From positions 1 through 47,137 of the forward strand of contig NZ_ARQI01000108.1 in NCBI RefSeq assembly GCF_000384655.1: DNA of 47,137 nucleotides, in the 5' to 3' direction. The notes under the pieces were generated by a model that worked only from the letters and a program-made list of their open reading frames with translations, ran no database searches and had not been told where the DNA came from. Made by a program: the position numbers and the translations under genes. Below, piece after piece: positions 32,674-41,550 of this stretch. Each line of letters begins with the position of its first letter. Positions within the stretch are counted from its first letter, which is position 1. The DNA comes from Brachyspira innocens ATCC 29796 (lineage in GTDB: Bacteria; Spirochaetota; Brachyspiria; Brachyspirales; Brachyspiraceae).

Positions 32674-34557
32674 GTGCCAAGATACGAGCAGCTTAAAGCT
32701 AAATCTAAAGGTATATCATATACAAGACAAATACGTAATGAAAGCAAAGAGATAAATTTAAAAAAGCCTTTGATTATATCAGTTCTTTTTATTGTTATTG
32801 CTGCTGTCATTTTTACCACTTTCAAAAAATATTCTCCTATGGTAGATATAGCAATAAAAGATTTTTTTTCTATCAATCATAGAGAGGCTTTGGCTTTAGA
32901 AAGTGATGGTGTGTCAGAAGATACTGATAAAATGAGCTTTTTAAACAATATACCCTTATTTAATTTCTTCATTAAGGCAAATACTAATGAAACTCTATCT
33001 GTAATGACCTATGAAACTAATTCAAAAATAGAGGCTGCTTTAGATACATTAACAAATGATCATAATTTTACAAACTCCAATATAATAACTAGAGAATCTC
33101 TTCTTCCTTTCTTTAATAACAGCGGAGCAAGTAATTCTATTATTTATGACAGCGGATATGTGGACTATGGTAATAATCATGCTTCCGTACTGTTTAGAGA
33201 TGAAAATAATAATTCAAATAATAATATAATAGATGACAATACAGAAGAATATATCAATAGCGAAAATAATACAGGAACTGATAATAATAACTATAATTAT
33301 TTAGAGCAGATGATTTTAGAAAATAGAAATAATAATAATTCATCATCAAAAAGAAATAATATCATAAGTAATAATAATATAAATAATAATTCAGCAAATG
33401 AAAATAGGGCTGTAAAAAATAATTCTTCTTTAAACAATTATTCTAGAGAAAACAAAAAAAATGAAACAAATACTAATACACCTAAAAGTATATTTGATGA
33501 TATTCTAAAGCCTAAAGAAAATACAAAAAGAGAAACTACAACTATGAAGCCTGCATCTTCTACTACATTTTCAAGCAGACCGCCTCGCAGTTATAATAAT
33601 ACTCATCAATATAAAAATACAGATGAACACTTGAAAAATAATAATATTGTAGATAATGCAAATAAATCTATAGAACAAAATAATGAAACAGTTAATAATA
33701 CAACATCATCAGGGAGAACAGTAAAAAGAGAAGAAAACAGAATAATAAAAGAAAATATTAAAGAAGAAAATAATTCTTCTTCTATGCCAGCACAGGATAG
33801 AGATGATAGAAAGGATATTATTCGTTCTTCTATTTATACAATGACTAATTCTTTGGATAAGGCTAATATTGATTATAACAGAGTGATAAATGATATGGTT
33901 AATCCGAATAATAATGTTATTAAAAGAGAAGATAATACTAAAAAAGAAGAGAATATAAAAAAAGAAAATATTATTAAAGATGAAAATATTATAAAAGATA
34001 GCATTAATAAAGAAAATAATAGTGTAAGCAGTATTAAAGAAAATATAATGAAAAAAGCTCAAAATGATATTAATAATTATAATATTAGAAAGGCAAATAA
34101 TACTGTAGAGAGGGCTTCTTTAGAGAGAGCTTTAAAAGATAGTAATGATGAAGGTATATATTTGGTAGAATACAGCGAAAGTACTGGAGCTATAACATTA
34201 ATATTTAGAAGCAGAAAATTTAATAATAATTCTTCTATAAAAGAGGCAATAGATGAACTTCTTATTGGTGCTACAGATGAAGAAAACAACAGAAACATTA
34301 TAAGCTGTATACCTAAAGGCACAGAATTACTTGATATATTTGTAGAGGGAGATACTGTTTATTTAAACTTTAATGAAAACTTTGAGTTTAATCCTTTGGG
34401 CAGTGAAGGAACTATGGTACAGATTTATCAGTTTGTATATACAGCTACTCAGTTTGAAGGTATAGATAATGTTATATTCCTTATAAACGGAGAGCTTCAT
34501 GAAACTATAGGTTCTGAGGGTGCTATAGAGAATATGCCTTTTAAAAGATTTGAATAA
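32674..34557 (+). CDS. Membrane-anchored Asn-rich protein with C-terminal GerMN domain
   Basis: The start is placed at GTG 32674, because GGAG lies seven bases upstream; an in-frame ATG at 32638 lacks a binding site. The 627-residue product has a short cytoplasmic N-terminus, one TM helix (about residues 32-50), then about 430 residues of low-complexity sequence rich in Asn, Lys, Glu and Ser that is probably disordered, and a C-terminal GerMN domain (about 500-627) with GDTVYLNFNENFEFNPLGSEGT. GerMN domains occur in spore-germination and envelope proteins; in a spirochaete a cell-wall or periplasmic role is more likely. The function is not known. Confidence 0.8.
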   Translation: MPRYEQLKAKSKGISYTRQIRNESKEINLKKPLIISVLFIVIAAVIFTTFKKYSPMVDIAIKDFFSINHREALALESDGVSEDTDKMSFLNNIPLFNFFIKANTNETLSVMTYETNSKIEAALDTLTNDHNFTNSNIITRESLLPFFNNSGASNSIIYDSGYVDYGNNHASVLFRDENNNSNNNIIDDNTEEYINSENNTGTDNNNYNYLEQMILENRNNNNSSSKRNNIISNNNINNNSANENRAVKNNSSLNNYSRENKKNETNTNTPKSIFDDILKPKENTKRETTTMKPASSTTFSSRPPRSYNNTHQYKNTDEHLKNNNIVDNANKSIEQNNETVNNTTSSGRTVKREENRIIKENIKEENNSSSMPAQDRDDRKDIIRSSIYTMTNSLDKANIDYNRVINDMVNPNNNVIKREDNTKKEENIKKENIIKDENIIKDSINKENNSVSSIKENIMKKAQNDINNYNIRKANNTVERASLERALKDSNDEGIYLVEYSESTGAITLIFRSRKFNNNSSIKEAIDELLIGATDEENNRNIISCIPKGTELLDIFVEGDTVYLNFNENFEFNPLGSEGTMVQIYQFVYTATQFEGIDNVIFLINGELHETIGSEGAIENMPFKRFE

Positions 34558-34568
34558 AAAATATATAA

Positions 34569-35390
34569 TTAATATTTATTATACACTATAAAGCTAAATT
34601 CTTTTCTTATAGGAAGTATTAATTTGGAATGTGTTTTATTATTTTCATCGTATATTTGTAAATGATTATGCGGTTCTAAGTTTTGATTAAAAAGTCTTAA
34701 ATCGCATAAAGCAAGACCAAATCCTGCACTTTCGCTATTGTCTAACTGCTCAGTAAAAAATTTTTCTATTAGATTTTTATTGTAGTATTCTTTGAAAGTT
34801 AATCTTTTAGAGTCTATTCTTGTTCTGCTTATCATAGTAAGCGGTGCATCATTTACTATTTCAAAATATATATCATTTTTATTTATTCTTGAAAGCAGTT
34901 TAATAGTCAGTTTATTTTTTATATCCTGATTGCATAAAATTAATTTTGAGTATTTCACTTCATCTATTGGTATATTATTATCAATATCTTTTATAAGTTT
35001 ATTTTCTAATCTTATATATTCTTTAAATTCATTTTTAGTATCATCATCTTTTAATATATTAGAATATTCACTCATTATATCATAATCATCAAAATACTCT
35101 CTGCTTTCTATTTTTTTTGTAAATTGAGGAAATTTTTCTTCCAGTATCTTTATTGTTATGATATGGAGATATCTTGCTTTGATGGCATTAGATATAAGCT
35201 CCATTATAATATACACTGCATCATTAGCATATTTTTCTATTTTATATTTTCTTAATATTTCTTCTATTATAAATATTATTTTTTGTTTGGTGATATTATC
35301 AAGCCAAGTAATATAAAATTTAATAGGTTCTTTTTTATGATTTTTTATATATTCTTGTATTTCTTCTATACTAGTTGAAGCGTCTATCAT
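34569..35390 (-). CDS. Divergent GHKL-ATPase-like protein, unknown function
   Basis: A 273-residue protein with recognisable but degenerate histidine-kinase-type ATPase boxes: an N-box-like YIIMELISNAIKA with Asn68, a G1-like FEIVNDAPL (about 176-184) lacking the usual DxGxG, and a G2-like AGFGLALCDLRLF (222-234). A charged segment of about 85 residues is inserted between the first two boxes. ATP binding is plausible but uncertain. Its ATG overlaps the lpxB stop by four bases, so it is translationally coupled to lipid A genes. The role is not known. Confidence 0.65.
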   Translation of the reverse strand: MIDASTSIEEIQEYIKNHKKEPIKFYITWLDNITKQKIIFIIEEILRKYKIEKYANDAVYIIMELISNAIKARYLHIITIKILEEKFPQFTKKIESREYFDDYDIMSEYSNILKDDDTKNEFKEYIRLENKLIKDIDNNIPIDEVKYSKLILCNQDIKNKLTIKLLSRINKNDIYFEIVNDAPLTMISRTRIDSKRLTFKEYYNKNLIEKFFTEQLDNSESAGFGLALCDLRLFNQNLEPHNHLQIYDENNKTHSKLILPIRKEFSFIVYNKY

Positions 35391-36517
35391 GATTTTATAA
35401 TCTCTTTTGCTATGCGTTCTAGCACATTTTTTTCGCCTAAAGTTTCTCTAACTCTAAGCAGATTGCTGCTTACTTTTTTATAGTATTCTTTATCAGTTAG
35501 ATATTTTATAATATGACTTGTAATGGCATTAGGATTACAGTCGTTTTGAAGCAATTCTGGAGCAGCCTCTTCATTAAGCAGAACATTAGGCATTCCTACA
35601 TACTTTATATTTGTAAGTAATTTTCCGAGAAAGAAAGTAATATATGATATTTTATAGCATATTACCATAGGCTTACCATAACATGCAGCCAAAAGACTTG
35701 CAGTACCGCTTGACATTATTAATGCATCCGAATATGAATACACATAATCTTTATCTTCGCCTGATAATAGTGAGTAGCTTACACCTTTTAATAAATCTTT
35801 ATAATTATCAATAATCTTTTTTATAGGTTCTGTGTATTCTGGATATGCTATAGGTATTATAAATCTTATATTAGACGAAAGCATATCATTAAGCATTTTC
35901 ATAGATTTAATAAATACTGGAGCAAGCTGTTTTATTTCCTGATGTCTGCTTCCAAAAAGCACACCCACTGTATATTCTTTTTTAGGCATATTGAGTTCTG
36001 GTATTTTTTTATCATAATCCAAATCAGCAAACGGATGTCCGCTGTACATTACATTACAGCCGTATTTTTTATATACTTCATAATCAAATAAAAAAGGTGT
36101 TATTATTTTTTTAGCAGAAAGAAGTTTCTTTGCATTCCAAGCACCCCATATACCTACATGAGGCGGAAAATAATATATATAGTCTATATTATTTGCCTTG
36201 CAGTATTTAGCTAAAAGTAAATTAACTCCCTGATTATCAACTAAAAGCATAATATCTACTTTATTTTTTTTAAGATAGTCCTGAAGTATATTGAAAGCCC
36301 CAAGTTTTTTAAAAGCATATACTGGATTAGCACCCTCAAATATTCCCATAGTGGATAAAGTAGACATATCGGATAATATATTAACATTTGCTTTTTGCAT
36401 TTCAACACCGCCGAATCCGTCTAAAATTATACTAGGGTCTAATTCCTTTATCTTTTTTGCTAATAAAGCTCCCTGAATGTCGCCAGATACTTCTCCTGTA
36501 GCTATAAATATTCTCAT
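35387..36517 (-). CDS. lpxB: Lipid-A-disaccharide synthase
   Basis: A 376-residue GT-B glycosyltransferase of family GT19, which joins UDP-2,3-diacylglucosamine and lipid X. Typical LpxB segments are the N-terminal IFIATGEVSGDIQGA, the FPPHVGIWGAWNAKK stretch near 117-131, LFGSRHQEI near 189-197 and the donor-site SSGTASLLAACYGKPMV. It acts at the inner face of the cytoplasmic membrane. It is preceded by lpxA (27-base gap) and overlaps the following gene by four bases. Confidence 0.96.
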   Translation of the reverse strand: MRIFIATGEVSGDIQGALLAKKIKELDPSIILDGFGGVEMQKANVNILSDMSTLSTMGIFEGANPVYAFKKLGAFNILQDYLKKNKVDIMLLVDNQGVNLLLAKYCKANNIDYIYYFPPHVGIWGAWNAKKLLSAKKIITPFLFDYEVYKKYGCNVMYSGHPFADLDYDKKIPELNMPKKEYTVGVLFGSRHQEIKQLAPVFIKSMKMLNDMLSSNIRFIIPIAYPEYTEPIKKIIDNYKDLLKGVSYSLLSGEDKDYVYSYSDALIMSSGTASLLAACYGKPMVICYKISYITFFLGKLLTNIKYVGMPNVLLNEEAAPELLQNDCNPNAITSHIIKYLTDKEYYKKVSSNLLRVRETLGEKNVLERIAKEIIKS

Positions 36518-36544
36518 ATTGTTTGTAGTTTTATTTTGAACAAA

Positions 36545-37339
36545 TTATACAGTTTTTTTAGGAGTAATTCCTCTTCTTGCTTTAGAAATAAACTCTACAA
36601 TACTTCTAGCTATATCATTTAATGAATTGTCATTTAAATATGTATCTAAAAACTCTTGTTTTGTTTTATTCCAATTATACCACATATCATAAGCCGCTTC
36701 AGCCTGAGATATCTGCTCAGATGTAAAACCAGCTCTTCTCATACCAACCAAATTTAATTTATAAACAATAGCCTCTCCTGCATGAGCTGTCAAAGCAAAA
36801 GGAAGTATATCTCTTCCAACTGCAGACATACCGCTAATCATAGCATACTGACCTATAGCACAGAATTGATGTATTACACAGTTTCCAGATATGAAAGCAC
36901 CTTTCTCTACTCTTACATGTCCAGCCACTAATGCTCCATTACATATGATAACATTATCCTGTACTTCGCAGTCATGAGCAACATGACCTGTAGCCATTAT
37001 GTAACAGTTATTCCCTATTGTTGTTTTAGCATTTTCTTTAGAAGCTCTGTGTAAATTAGCAAACTCTCTAATTTCGTTTCCATCTCCTATTTCTAGGAAA
37101 GTTACTGTTTTTCTGTCGAAGTGTATATCCTGAGGTAAATTTCCTAAAACGGTATGATCATGAATTATATTATTTTTTCCTATAGTGGTGTATTCTTTTA
37201 TAACTGAATGAGCACCAATAACAGTATTTTCACCAATATTTACTTCGCCTTCTATAATAGCATAAGGACCAATTACGGCACTATCAGCTATTTTGGCAGA
37301 TTCTGATATAATTGCAGTTTTATGTATATTATTTGACAT
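36545..37339 (-). CDS. lpxA: Acyl-[ACP]-UDP-N-acetylglucosamine O-acyltransferase
   Basis: A 264-residue left-handed beta-helix acyltransferase, the first enzyme of lipid A synthesis. Hexapeptide repeats run to about residue 190, the catalytic His122 lies in TGHVAHDC, and the helical C-terminus (LVGMRRAGFTSEQISQ) is typical. The length equals that of well-studied LpxA proteins. It starts 13 bases after the fabZ stop. Confidence 0.97.
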   Translation of the reverse strand: MSNNIHKTAIISESAKIADSAVIGPYAIIEGEVNIGENTVIGAHSVIKEYTTIGKNNIIHDHTVLGNLPQDIHFDRKTVTFLEIGDGNEIREFANLHRASKENAKTTIGNNCYIMATGHVAHDCEVQDNVIICNGALVAGHVRVEKGAFISGNCVIHQFCAIGQYAMISGMSAVGRDILPFALTAHAGEAIVYKLNLVGMRRAGFTSEQISQAEAAYDMWYNWNKTKQEFLDTYLNDNSLNDIARSIVEFISKARRGITPKKTV

Positions 37340-37352
37340 TTTTAATTTCCTA

Positions 37353-37817
37353 TTATTTTTCTATTTTCATAGCCTCTTTATCTACTAAAAATAAGCCCAA
37401 ATCTCCAGAGCATGCAAGTTTATCATTTACTTTAACTTCGCCATGAGTTTTGAGCAGATTGTTGCTGAATGCTTCAACGGTAACAAACATGTCCATAACA
37501 TCGCCTGGTATTACAGGGTTTTTAAACTTTACATTATCTATTTTAGCAAAGAACATAAACTTTTTGCCGTATTCTTCAGGCTTTAAAATCTTTGTGTAGC
37601 AGTATATTCCAGAAGTCTGTGCCAATGCTTCGACCATTAAAACCCCCGGCATAATAGGGCTTTCAGGAAAATGTCCTGTGAACTGAGGTTCATTAAAAGT
37701 AACATTTTTTACTGCATGTATTTTTCCTTCTTCAATACTTTCTACTTTATCTACAAGCAGAAAAGGGTATCTATGAGGTAATAATTCCATTATTTTGTTT
37801 ATATTAATTTTTTCCAT
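37353..37817 (-). CDS. fabZ: 3-hydroxyacyl-[ACP] dehydratase
   Basis: A 154-residue hot-dog-fold dehydratase of fatty acid synthesis. His49 in TGHFPESPIMPGVLMVEALAQ and Glu63 in the same segment are the catalytic pair; LLPHRYPFLLVDKV near 12-25 is also a family hallmark. It supplies acyl chains used by LpxA and heads the fabZ-lpxA-lpxB operon. AAAGGA is upstream, behind a TTGTAA-17-TATAAT promoter. Confidence 0.97.
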   Translation of the reverse strand: MEKININKIMELLPHRYPFLLVDKVESIEEGKIHAVKNVTFNEPQFTGHFPESPIMPGVLMVEALAQTSGIYCYTKILKPEEYGKKFMFFAKIDNVKFKNPVIPGDVMDMFVTVEAFSNNLLKTHGEVKVNDKLACSGDLGLFLVDKEAMKIEK

Positions 37818-37874
37818 TTGTCATATTTCCTTTAAAACAAATAAATATAAAAAAATTATAATAATATAAGTAAA

Positions 37875-37903
37875 ATTATATCATATAACGCTAAACCTTA
37901 CAA
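37875..37903 (-). promoter_or_regulatory. Sigma-70-type promoter of the fabZ-lpxA-lpxB operon
   Basis: On the minus strand TTGTAA (37903-37898), a 17-base spacer and TATAAT (37880-37875), about 60 bases before fabZ. Confidence 0.65.
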
Positions 37904-38105
37904 GTAAAAAATATATATGATTTGAAGATAGCTTCACATATTGCATTTAAATATACATTTTGTTTTTAATCTTACAAATAATTTCAGCTATTTTTTTCTG
38001 ATTTGCATTATATTTTTGCTTAGACATTAATTTTTGTTTATTGTAATAAATTTAAAAAAATATGCAATACCTATGGATATTAAACAATTTTTTGTTTATA
38101 TATTA

Positions 38106-38133
38106 TTGACTTTTCAATTTTAGATTCTATACT
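38106..38133 (+). promoter_or_regulatory. Sigma-70-type promoter of the type III-A cas operon
   Basis: TTGACT (38106-38111), a 16-base spacer and TATACT (38128-38133). Only seven bases separate the -10 from the ATG at 38141, so a transcript from here would be leaderless for that ORF. Confidence 0.65.
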
Positions 38134-38140
38134 ATTTAGT

Positions 38141-38344
38141 ATGAATATTGATAAATTAGAATATAAAGAGTTTTTATTAAAGTCTATTTTTTATGATATA
38201 GACAGCATTATTTCATTTTTGAGTGAAAATAGTGAAATTTGTCAGAAGTTTTTTTGTCATTTAAAAAATAAATTTGATAAATTAAGTGTTGATTATGATG
38301 AAGTATTAAACACTGTTTCTAAAGAACTGGAATCTATTATTTAA
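38141..38344 (+). pseudogene. Degenerate N-terminal (HD-region) fragment of cas10
   Basis: A 67-codon ORF in exactly the same frame as the main cas10 ORF, ended by TAA at 38342-38344. The following 32 codons stay open and encode KALKSIFTVFKEINNKNLYY, which resembles the Csm1 segment directly after the HD domain, so this fragment is the remaining N-terminus of Cas10. The usual HD domain is about 100-150 residues with His-Asp and further His residues; here FYD may stand where LHD or LHN is expected, and no other HD motif residues are seen. There is no ribosome binding site before the ATG. It could be real and leaderless, or dead. Confidence 0.6.
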
Positions 38345-38440
38345 AAAAATGATAATATATCTGATAATAATAAAGCATTAAAATCTATATTTACTGTTTT
38401 TAAAGAAATTAACAATAAAAATTTATATTATCCGCTAAAT

Positions 38441-40423
38441 ATGATAGGAGATAATATAGTATATCCTGATGATTTTAATAAAATAAATAATTCCTATTTT
38501 TTAAATGATGAAAATAGAAAGTATATTGAAAGCTTAAATTTTGAAAAAATATTAAATGATGCTAATATTATATTAAATGTTCTTTCAAATATTCTTTCTT
38601 ATGTACCTTATTATAAAAGCGAAAAAGAATATGGCATAGGCGATATATCTTTTTATGATAAATTAAAAATTAACACGGCATTATCTTCTTGTTTATATCT
38701 ATTAAAAAATAATTCAGAAGAAAAAGAAAAACCTTTTGCTTTACTTGCAGCAGATATTTCAGGTATACAAAGCTTTATATATACTATTTCTTCTAAAGGG
38801 GCATTAAAATCATTAAGGGCAAGATCTTTTTATCTTGAAATAATGCTTGAGCATATCGCTGATGAAATATTGGAATATTTTAATCTAAAAAGATGCAATT
38901 TGCTTTACACAGGCGGCGGTCATTTTTATATTTTAATTCCTAATTTTAAAGATTTAAAAGAGAACATACTTTCTATTAAAAATAAAATAAATGATTGGTT
39001 TATAAAAGAGTTTTCTGTAGATTTGTATATAGCGATGGATTATGAAGAGTTTTCTTTTAATGACTTGAAAAATACAAAAAATATATTTAGAGGTCTTTCA
39101 AAAAAACTGTCTGTTAATAAGCAAAATAGATACAATAAAGAACAGTTAAATATCTTATTGTTTCCTAGAGAAAATGAAGCTGATTTTGAATGCAGTATAT
39201 GTAATACTTCTTCTAAAAGCACAAAAGAAAGAAATGAAAATTTAGGTTATGTATGTGATACCTGCTATAATCTATATAAAGCAGGCAAATATATAATAAA
39301 TGAAAATAATAGTATCACTATTACAAATACAAAAAATAATTTAGATAAAGAAAAAATTATTAATCTTCCTTCTATTTCTGAAAATAGATATTTATATTTT
39401 GGAAGTATAAATTCTGAAGATAGTTCTGTGATAAGAATATATTCTAAAAATAACAGTAATGATAAACATATTAATTTGTATTTAGGTGATTATAATTATA
39501 AAAAAGATGATAATGTAGATTTAAGCAGTTTTGAAGATCTTTTAGAAGGAACTTATGGTATAAGGAGAATAGGTGTATTAAGATGCGATGTAGATAATTT
39601 GGGTCAGGCTTTTATTAATGGATTTAAAGACCATTCTGATATTTTTAGAACTTCTGTTTTATCAAGACATTTAAGCTTATTTTTTAAGTATTATATCAAT
39701 TCAATATGTAAGGGTGATGTTCAGTTTCCTAATAATAAATTGTTTGGTGATAAATATTATCATAAAGAAAAACATGTTGTTATAGTTTATTCAGGCGGAG
39801 ATGATGTATTTTTGGTTGGGTATTGGCTTGATGTTATAGATTTTGCTTTTGATTTGAGAAAGGCTTTTAAAAGATATACTAATGATAAATTGACTTTCTC
39901 AGCAGGTATAGGCTTTTTTCATTCATCATATCCTATATCTAAAATGGCTTCTCAAACTGGAGAGCTTGAAGAGCTTGCTAAAAATCATATTTATAATAAC
40001 AAAGAAAAAGATTCTATAGCTTTATTTGGAATACCTTTTAATAAAAAAGAATCTAATTTTGAATATTGTTTTAATTGGCAGGAGTTTGATAAAGTTCGTG
40101 AAAAAATAAACATTATATTTTCTACTTGCTATCTTGATGAGAAATATTTTTGTGAAGATAAAGTATTTTTCTCTGCTTCATCTATTTATAGATTAAAGCA
40201 ATTAATAGAACTTGAAAGTTTGAAAGGGGATAAAATTAATATTGCAAGGCTTGCTTATTCTCTTGCAAGAATAAAATCTGCTGGAAGCGATGATTATATT
40301 AAGAATTATGAAAGTTTTAAAAATAATATTTATAATTGGTTTTTGGATAACGCAGATAGAAGATATTTAAATACTGCTTTAGATTTAATATTATATTTGA
40401 AAAGAGACGATTCTAATAAATAA
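38441..40423 (+). CDS. cas10: Type III-A CRISPR effector large subunit Cas10/Csm1, N-terminally reduced
   Basis: A 660-residue protein with two Palm/cyclase domains. The first contains ALLAADISGIQSFIY and ALKSLRARSFYLEIMLEHI; a zinc-ribbon has Cys251, 254, 272 and 275. The second Palm has RCDVDNLGQAF and the catalytic GGDD at 452-455, so cyclic oligoadenylate synthesis from ATP should be possible once target RNA is bound. The HD nuclease domain is missing from this ORF. Homology begins at about 38375, upstream of this ATG, which itself lacks a ribosome binding site; the true start is unclear because an in-frame TAA lies at 38342. Confidence 0.92.
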   Translation: MIGDNIVYPDDFNKINNSYFLNDENRKYIESLNFEKILNDANIILNVLSNILSYVPYYKSEKEYGIGDISFYDKLKINTALSSCLYLLKNNSEEKEKPFALLAADISGIQSFIYTISSKGALKSLRARSFYLEIMLEHIADEILEYFNLKRCNLLYTGGGHFYILIPNFKDLKENILSIKNKINDWFIKEFSVDLYIAMDYEEFSFNDLKNTKNIFRGLSKKLSVNKQNRYNKEQLNILLFPRENEADFECSICNTSSKSTKERNENLGYVCDTCYNLYKAGKYIINENNSITITNTKNNLDKEKIINLPSISENRYLYFGSINSEDSSVIRIYSKNNSNDKHINLYLGDYNYKKDDNVDLSSFEDLLEGTYGIRRIGVLRCDVDNLGQAFINGFKDHSDIFRTSVLSRHLSLFFKYYINSICKGDVQFPNNKLFGDKYYHKEKHVVIVYSGGDDVFLVGYWLDVIDFAFDLRKAFKRYTNDKLTFSAGIGFFHSSYPISKMASQTGELEELAKNHIYNNKEKDSIALFGIPFNKKESNFEYCFNWQEFDKVREKINIIFSTCYLDEKYFCEDKVFFSASSIYRLKQLIELESLKGDKINIARLAYSLARIKSAGSDDYIKNYESFKNNIYNWFLDNADRRYLNTALDLILYLKRDDSNK

Positions 40424-40448
40424 AAATTAGTAATTTTTAGGAGGTATT

Positions 40449-40814
40449 ATGCTTAATATCAGTGATGCAGAAAAATTTGTAAAAGATGAAAAGATTAATT
40501 ATATTACAACATCTCAAATAAGAAAATTTCTTGCTGCTGTAAATAAAATTTCAAATATGGTAAAGTTATCTGATATATCTGAAGATAAATTAGATAATAA
40601 TATTATTGAAGAAATAAAATATATGCAAATTCAGTTCGCTTATTTAGTTGGTAAAAGCAAAGGTACAAAAACAGAAAGGCAAATGAAAAGTTTATATGAT
40701 TTACTTAAAGATGAAATGTCTAATTTGCATACAAAAAAAGATTTTATTAATTTTGCTAGATATATAGAGGCTATAGTAGCTTACCATAAATTTCATGGAG
40801 GAAGAGAACAATGA
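40449..40814 (+). CDS. csm2: Type III-A effector small subunit Csm2
   Basis: A 121-residue all-helical protein. The ITTSQIRKFLAAVNKI segment near residues 19-34 and YLVGKSKG...LYDLLKDEM are characteristic of Csm2, which lines the groove of the Csm complex along the crRNA-target duplex. It has a perfect AGGAGG before the ATG, and its stop overlaps the csm3 start. Confidence 0.95.
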   Translation: MLNISDAEKFVKDEKINYITTSQIRKFLAAVNKISNMVKLSDISEDKLDNNIIEEIKYMQIQFAYLVGKSKGTKTERQMKSLYDLLKDEMSNLHTKKDFINFARYIEAIVAYHKFHGGREQ

Positions 40815-41542
40815 GCAGCAAAAATGTTTTTTATACAATTAAAGATAAATTAATAATAAGATCTAATATAAAACTATTAACTGGTATGCATATAGGAGCT
40901 TCTAATGACTTTTCTCCTATAGGTGCTGTTGATAGTATTGTCGTTAAAGATCCATTGACCAACAGACCTATTATACCTGGTTCTTCTATTAAAGGTAAAT
41001 TAAGAACTATGATGGCTAAACTTATGTCTGATAATATGTTTTTGCCTAGTCATGAAAATGATAAAGAAGAGGTAAAAAGATTATTCGGTTCTTCTGTGAA
41101 AGATAATATAGTAGAAGCAAGACTTCAGTTTTATGATTTGTTTTTAAAGAATGCTGAAGAATTAGAAAAAAAGAATTTAGATTTAGGATATACAGAAATA
41201 AAGTTTGAAAATAGAATAGATAGAATAATAGCAAAAGCTACACCTAGACAATTAGAAAGGGTACCTGCAGGAGCCATATTTGGATTCAAACTTATATATA
41301 ATGCTGATAATAGCGGAAATGAAAATATTATTAAAGATTTTAAGTTAATATCTAATGCAATAAAGGCTTTGCAGTTGGATTATATAGGAGGAAGCGGAAC
41401 TAGAGGTTATGGTAAAATTAGCTTTGAAAATTTTACTATAGAAAAGGCTAATCTTAAATCTAATGATATAGATTTAGCTTCTTTGTTAAAATATTTACAA
41501 GAAAGTGAAGATTTTGTTAATAAATTAATAAAAAATAAATAG
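40811..41542 (+). CDS. csm3: Type III-A backbone subunit and target-RNA nuclease Csm3
   Basis: A 243-residue RAMP protein (Cas7 group). The N-terminal strand ends LLTGMHIGAS, followed by SPIGAVDSIVVKDP with Asp41 in the position of the catalytic Asp (Asp33 of studied Csm3), and by the RPIIPGSSIKGKLR loop typical of the family. The C-terminal GGSGTRGYGKISF glycine-rich loop is also present. Csm3 subunits cut target RNA at six-base intervals. Its ATG overlaps the csm2 stop by four bases. Confidence 0.96.
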   Translation: MSSKNVFYTIKDKLIIRSNIKLLTGMHIGASNDFSPIGAVDSIVVKDPLTNRPIIPGSSIKGKLRTMMAKLMSDNMFLPSHENDKEEVKRLFGSSVKDNIVEARLQFYDLFLKNAEELEKKNLDLGYTEIKFENRIDRIIAKATPRQLERVPAGAIFGFKLIYNADNSGNENIIKDFKLISNAIKALQLDYIGGSGTRGYGKISFENFTIEKANLKSNDIDLASLLKYLQESEDFVNKLIKNK

Positions 41543-41550
41543 TTGTTATT

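Larger units (their letters stand above)
37818..38140. other. Divergent promoter region between fabZ and the cas operon
   Basis: About 320 A/T-rich bases with a minus-strand promoter for fabZ near 37875-37903 and a plus-strand promoter at 38106-38133. Nothing else stands out between them. Confidence 0.6.

Noticed and set aside
33709-34322. Minus-strand ORFs inside the Asn-rich GerMN gene
   Set aside because: They are shadows of AAT/AAA-rich codons, giving Ile/Phe-rich nonsense without start signals.
38141-38344. The 67-residue ORF as an independent small Cas protein
   Set aside because: It shares the frame with cas10 and Csm1-like sequence resumes directly after its stop, so a broken Cas10 N-terminus explains it better.
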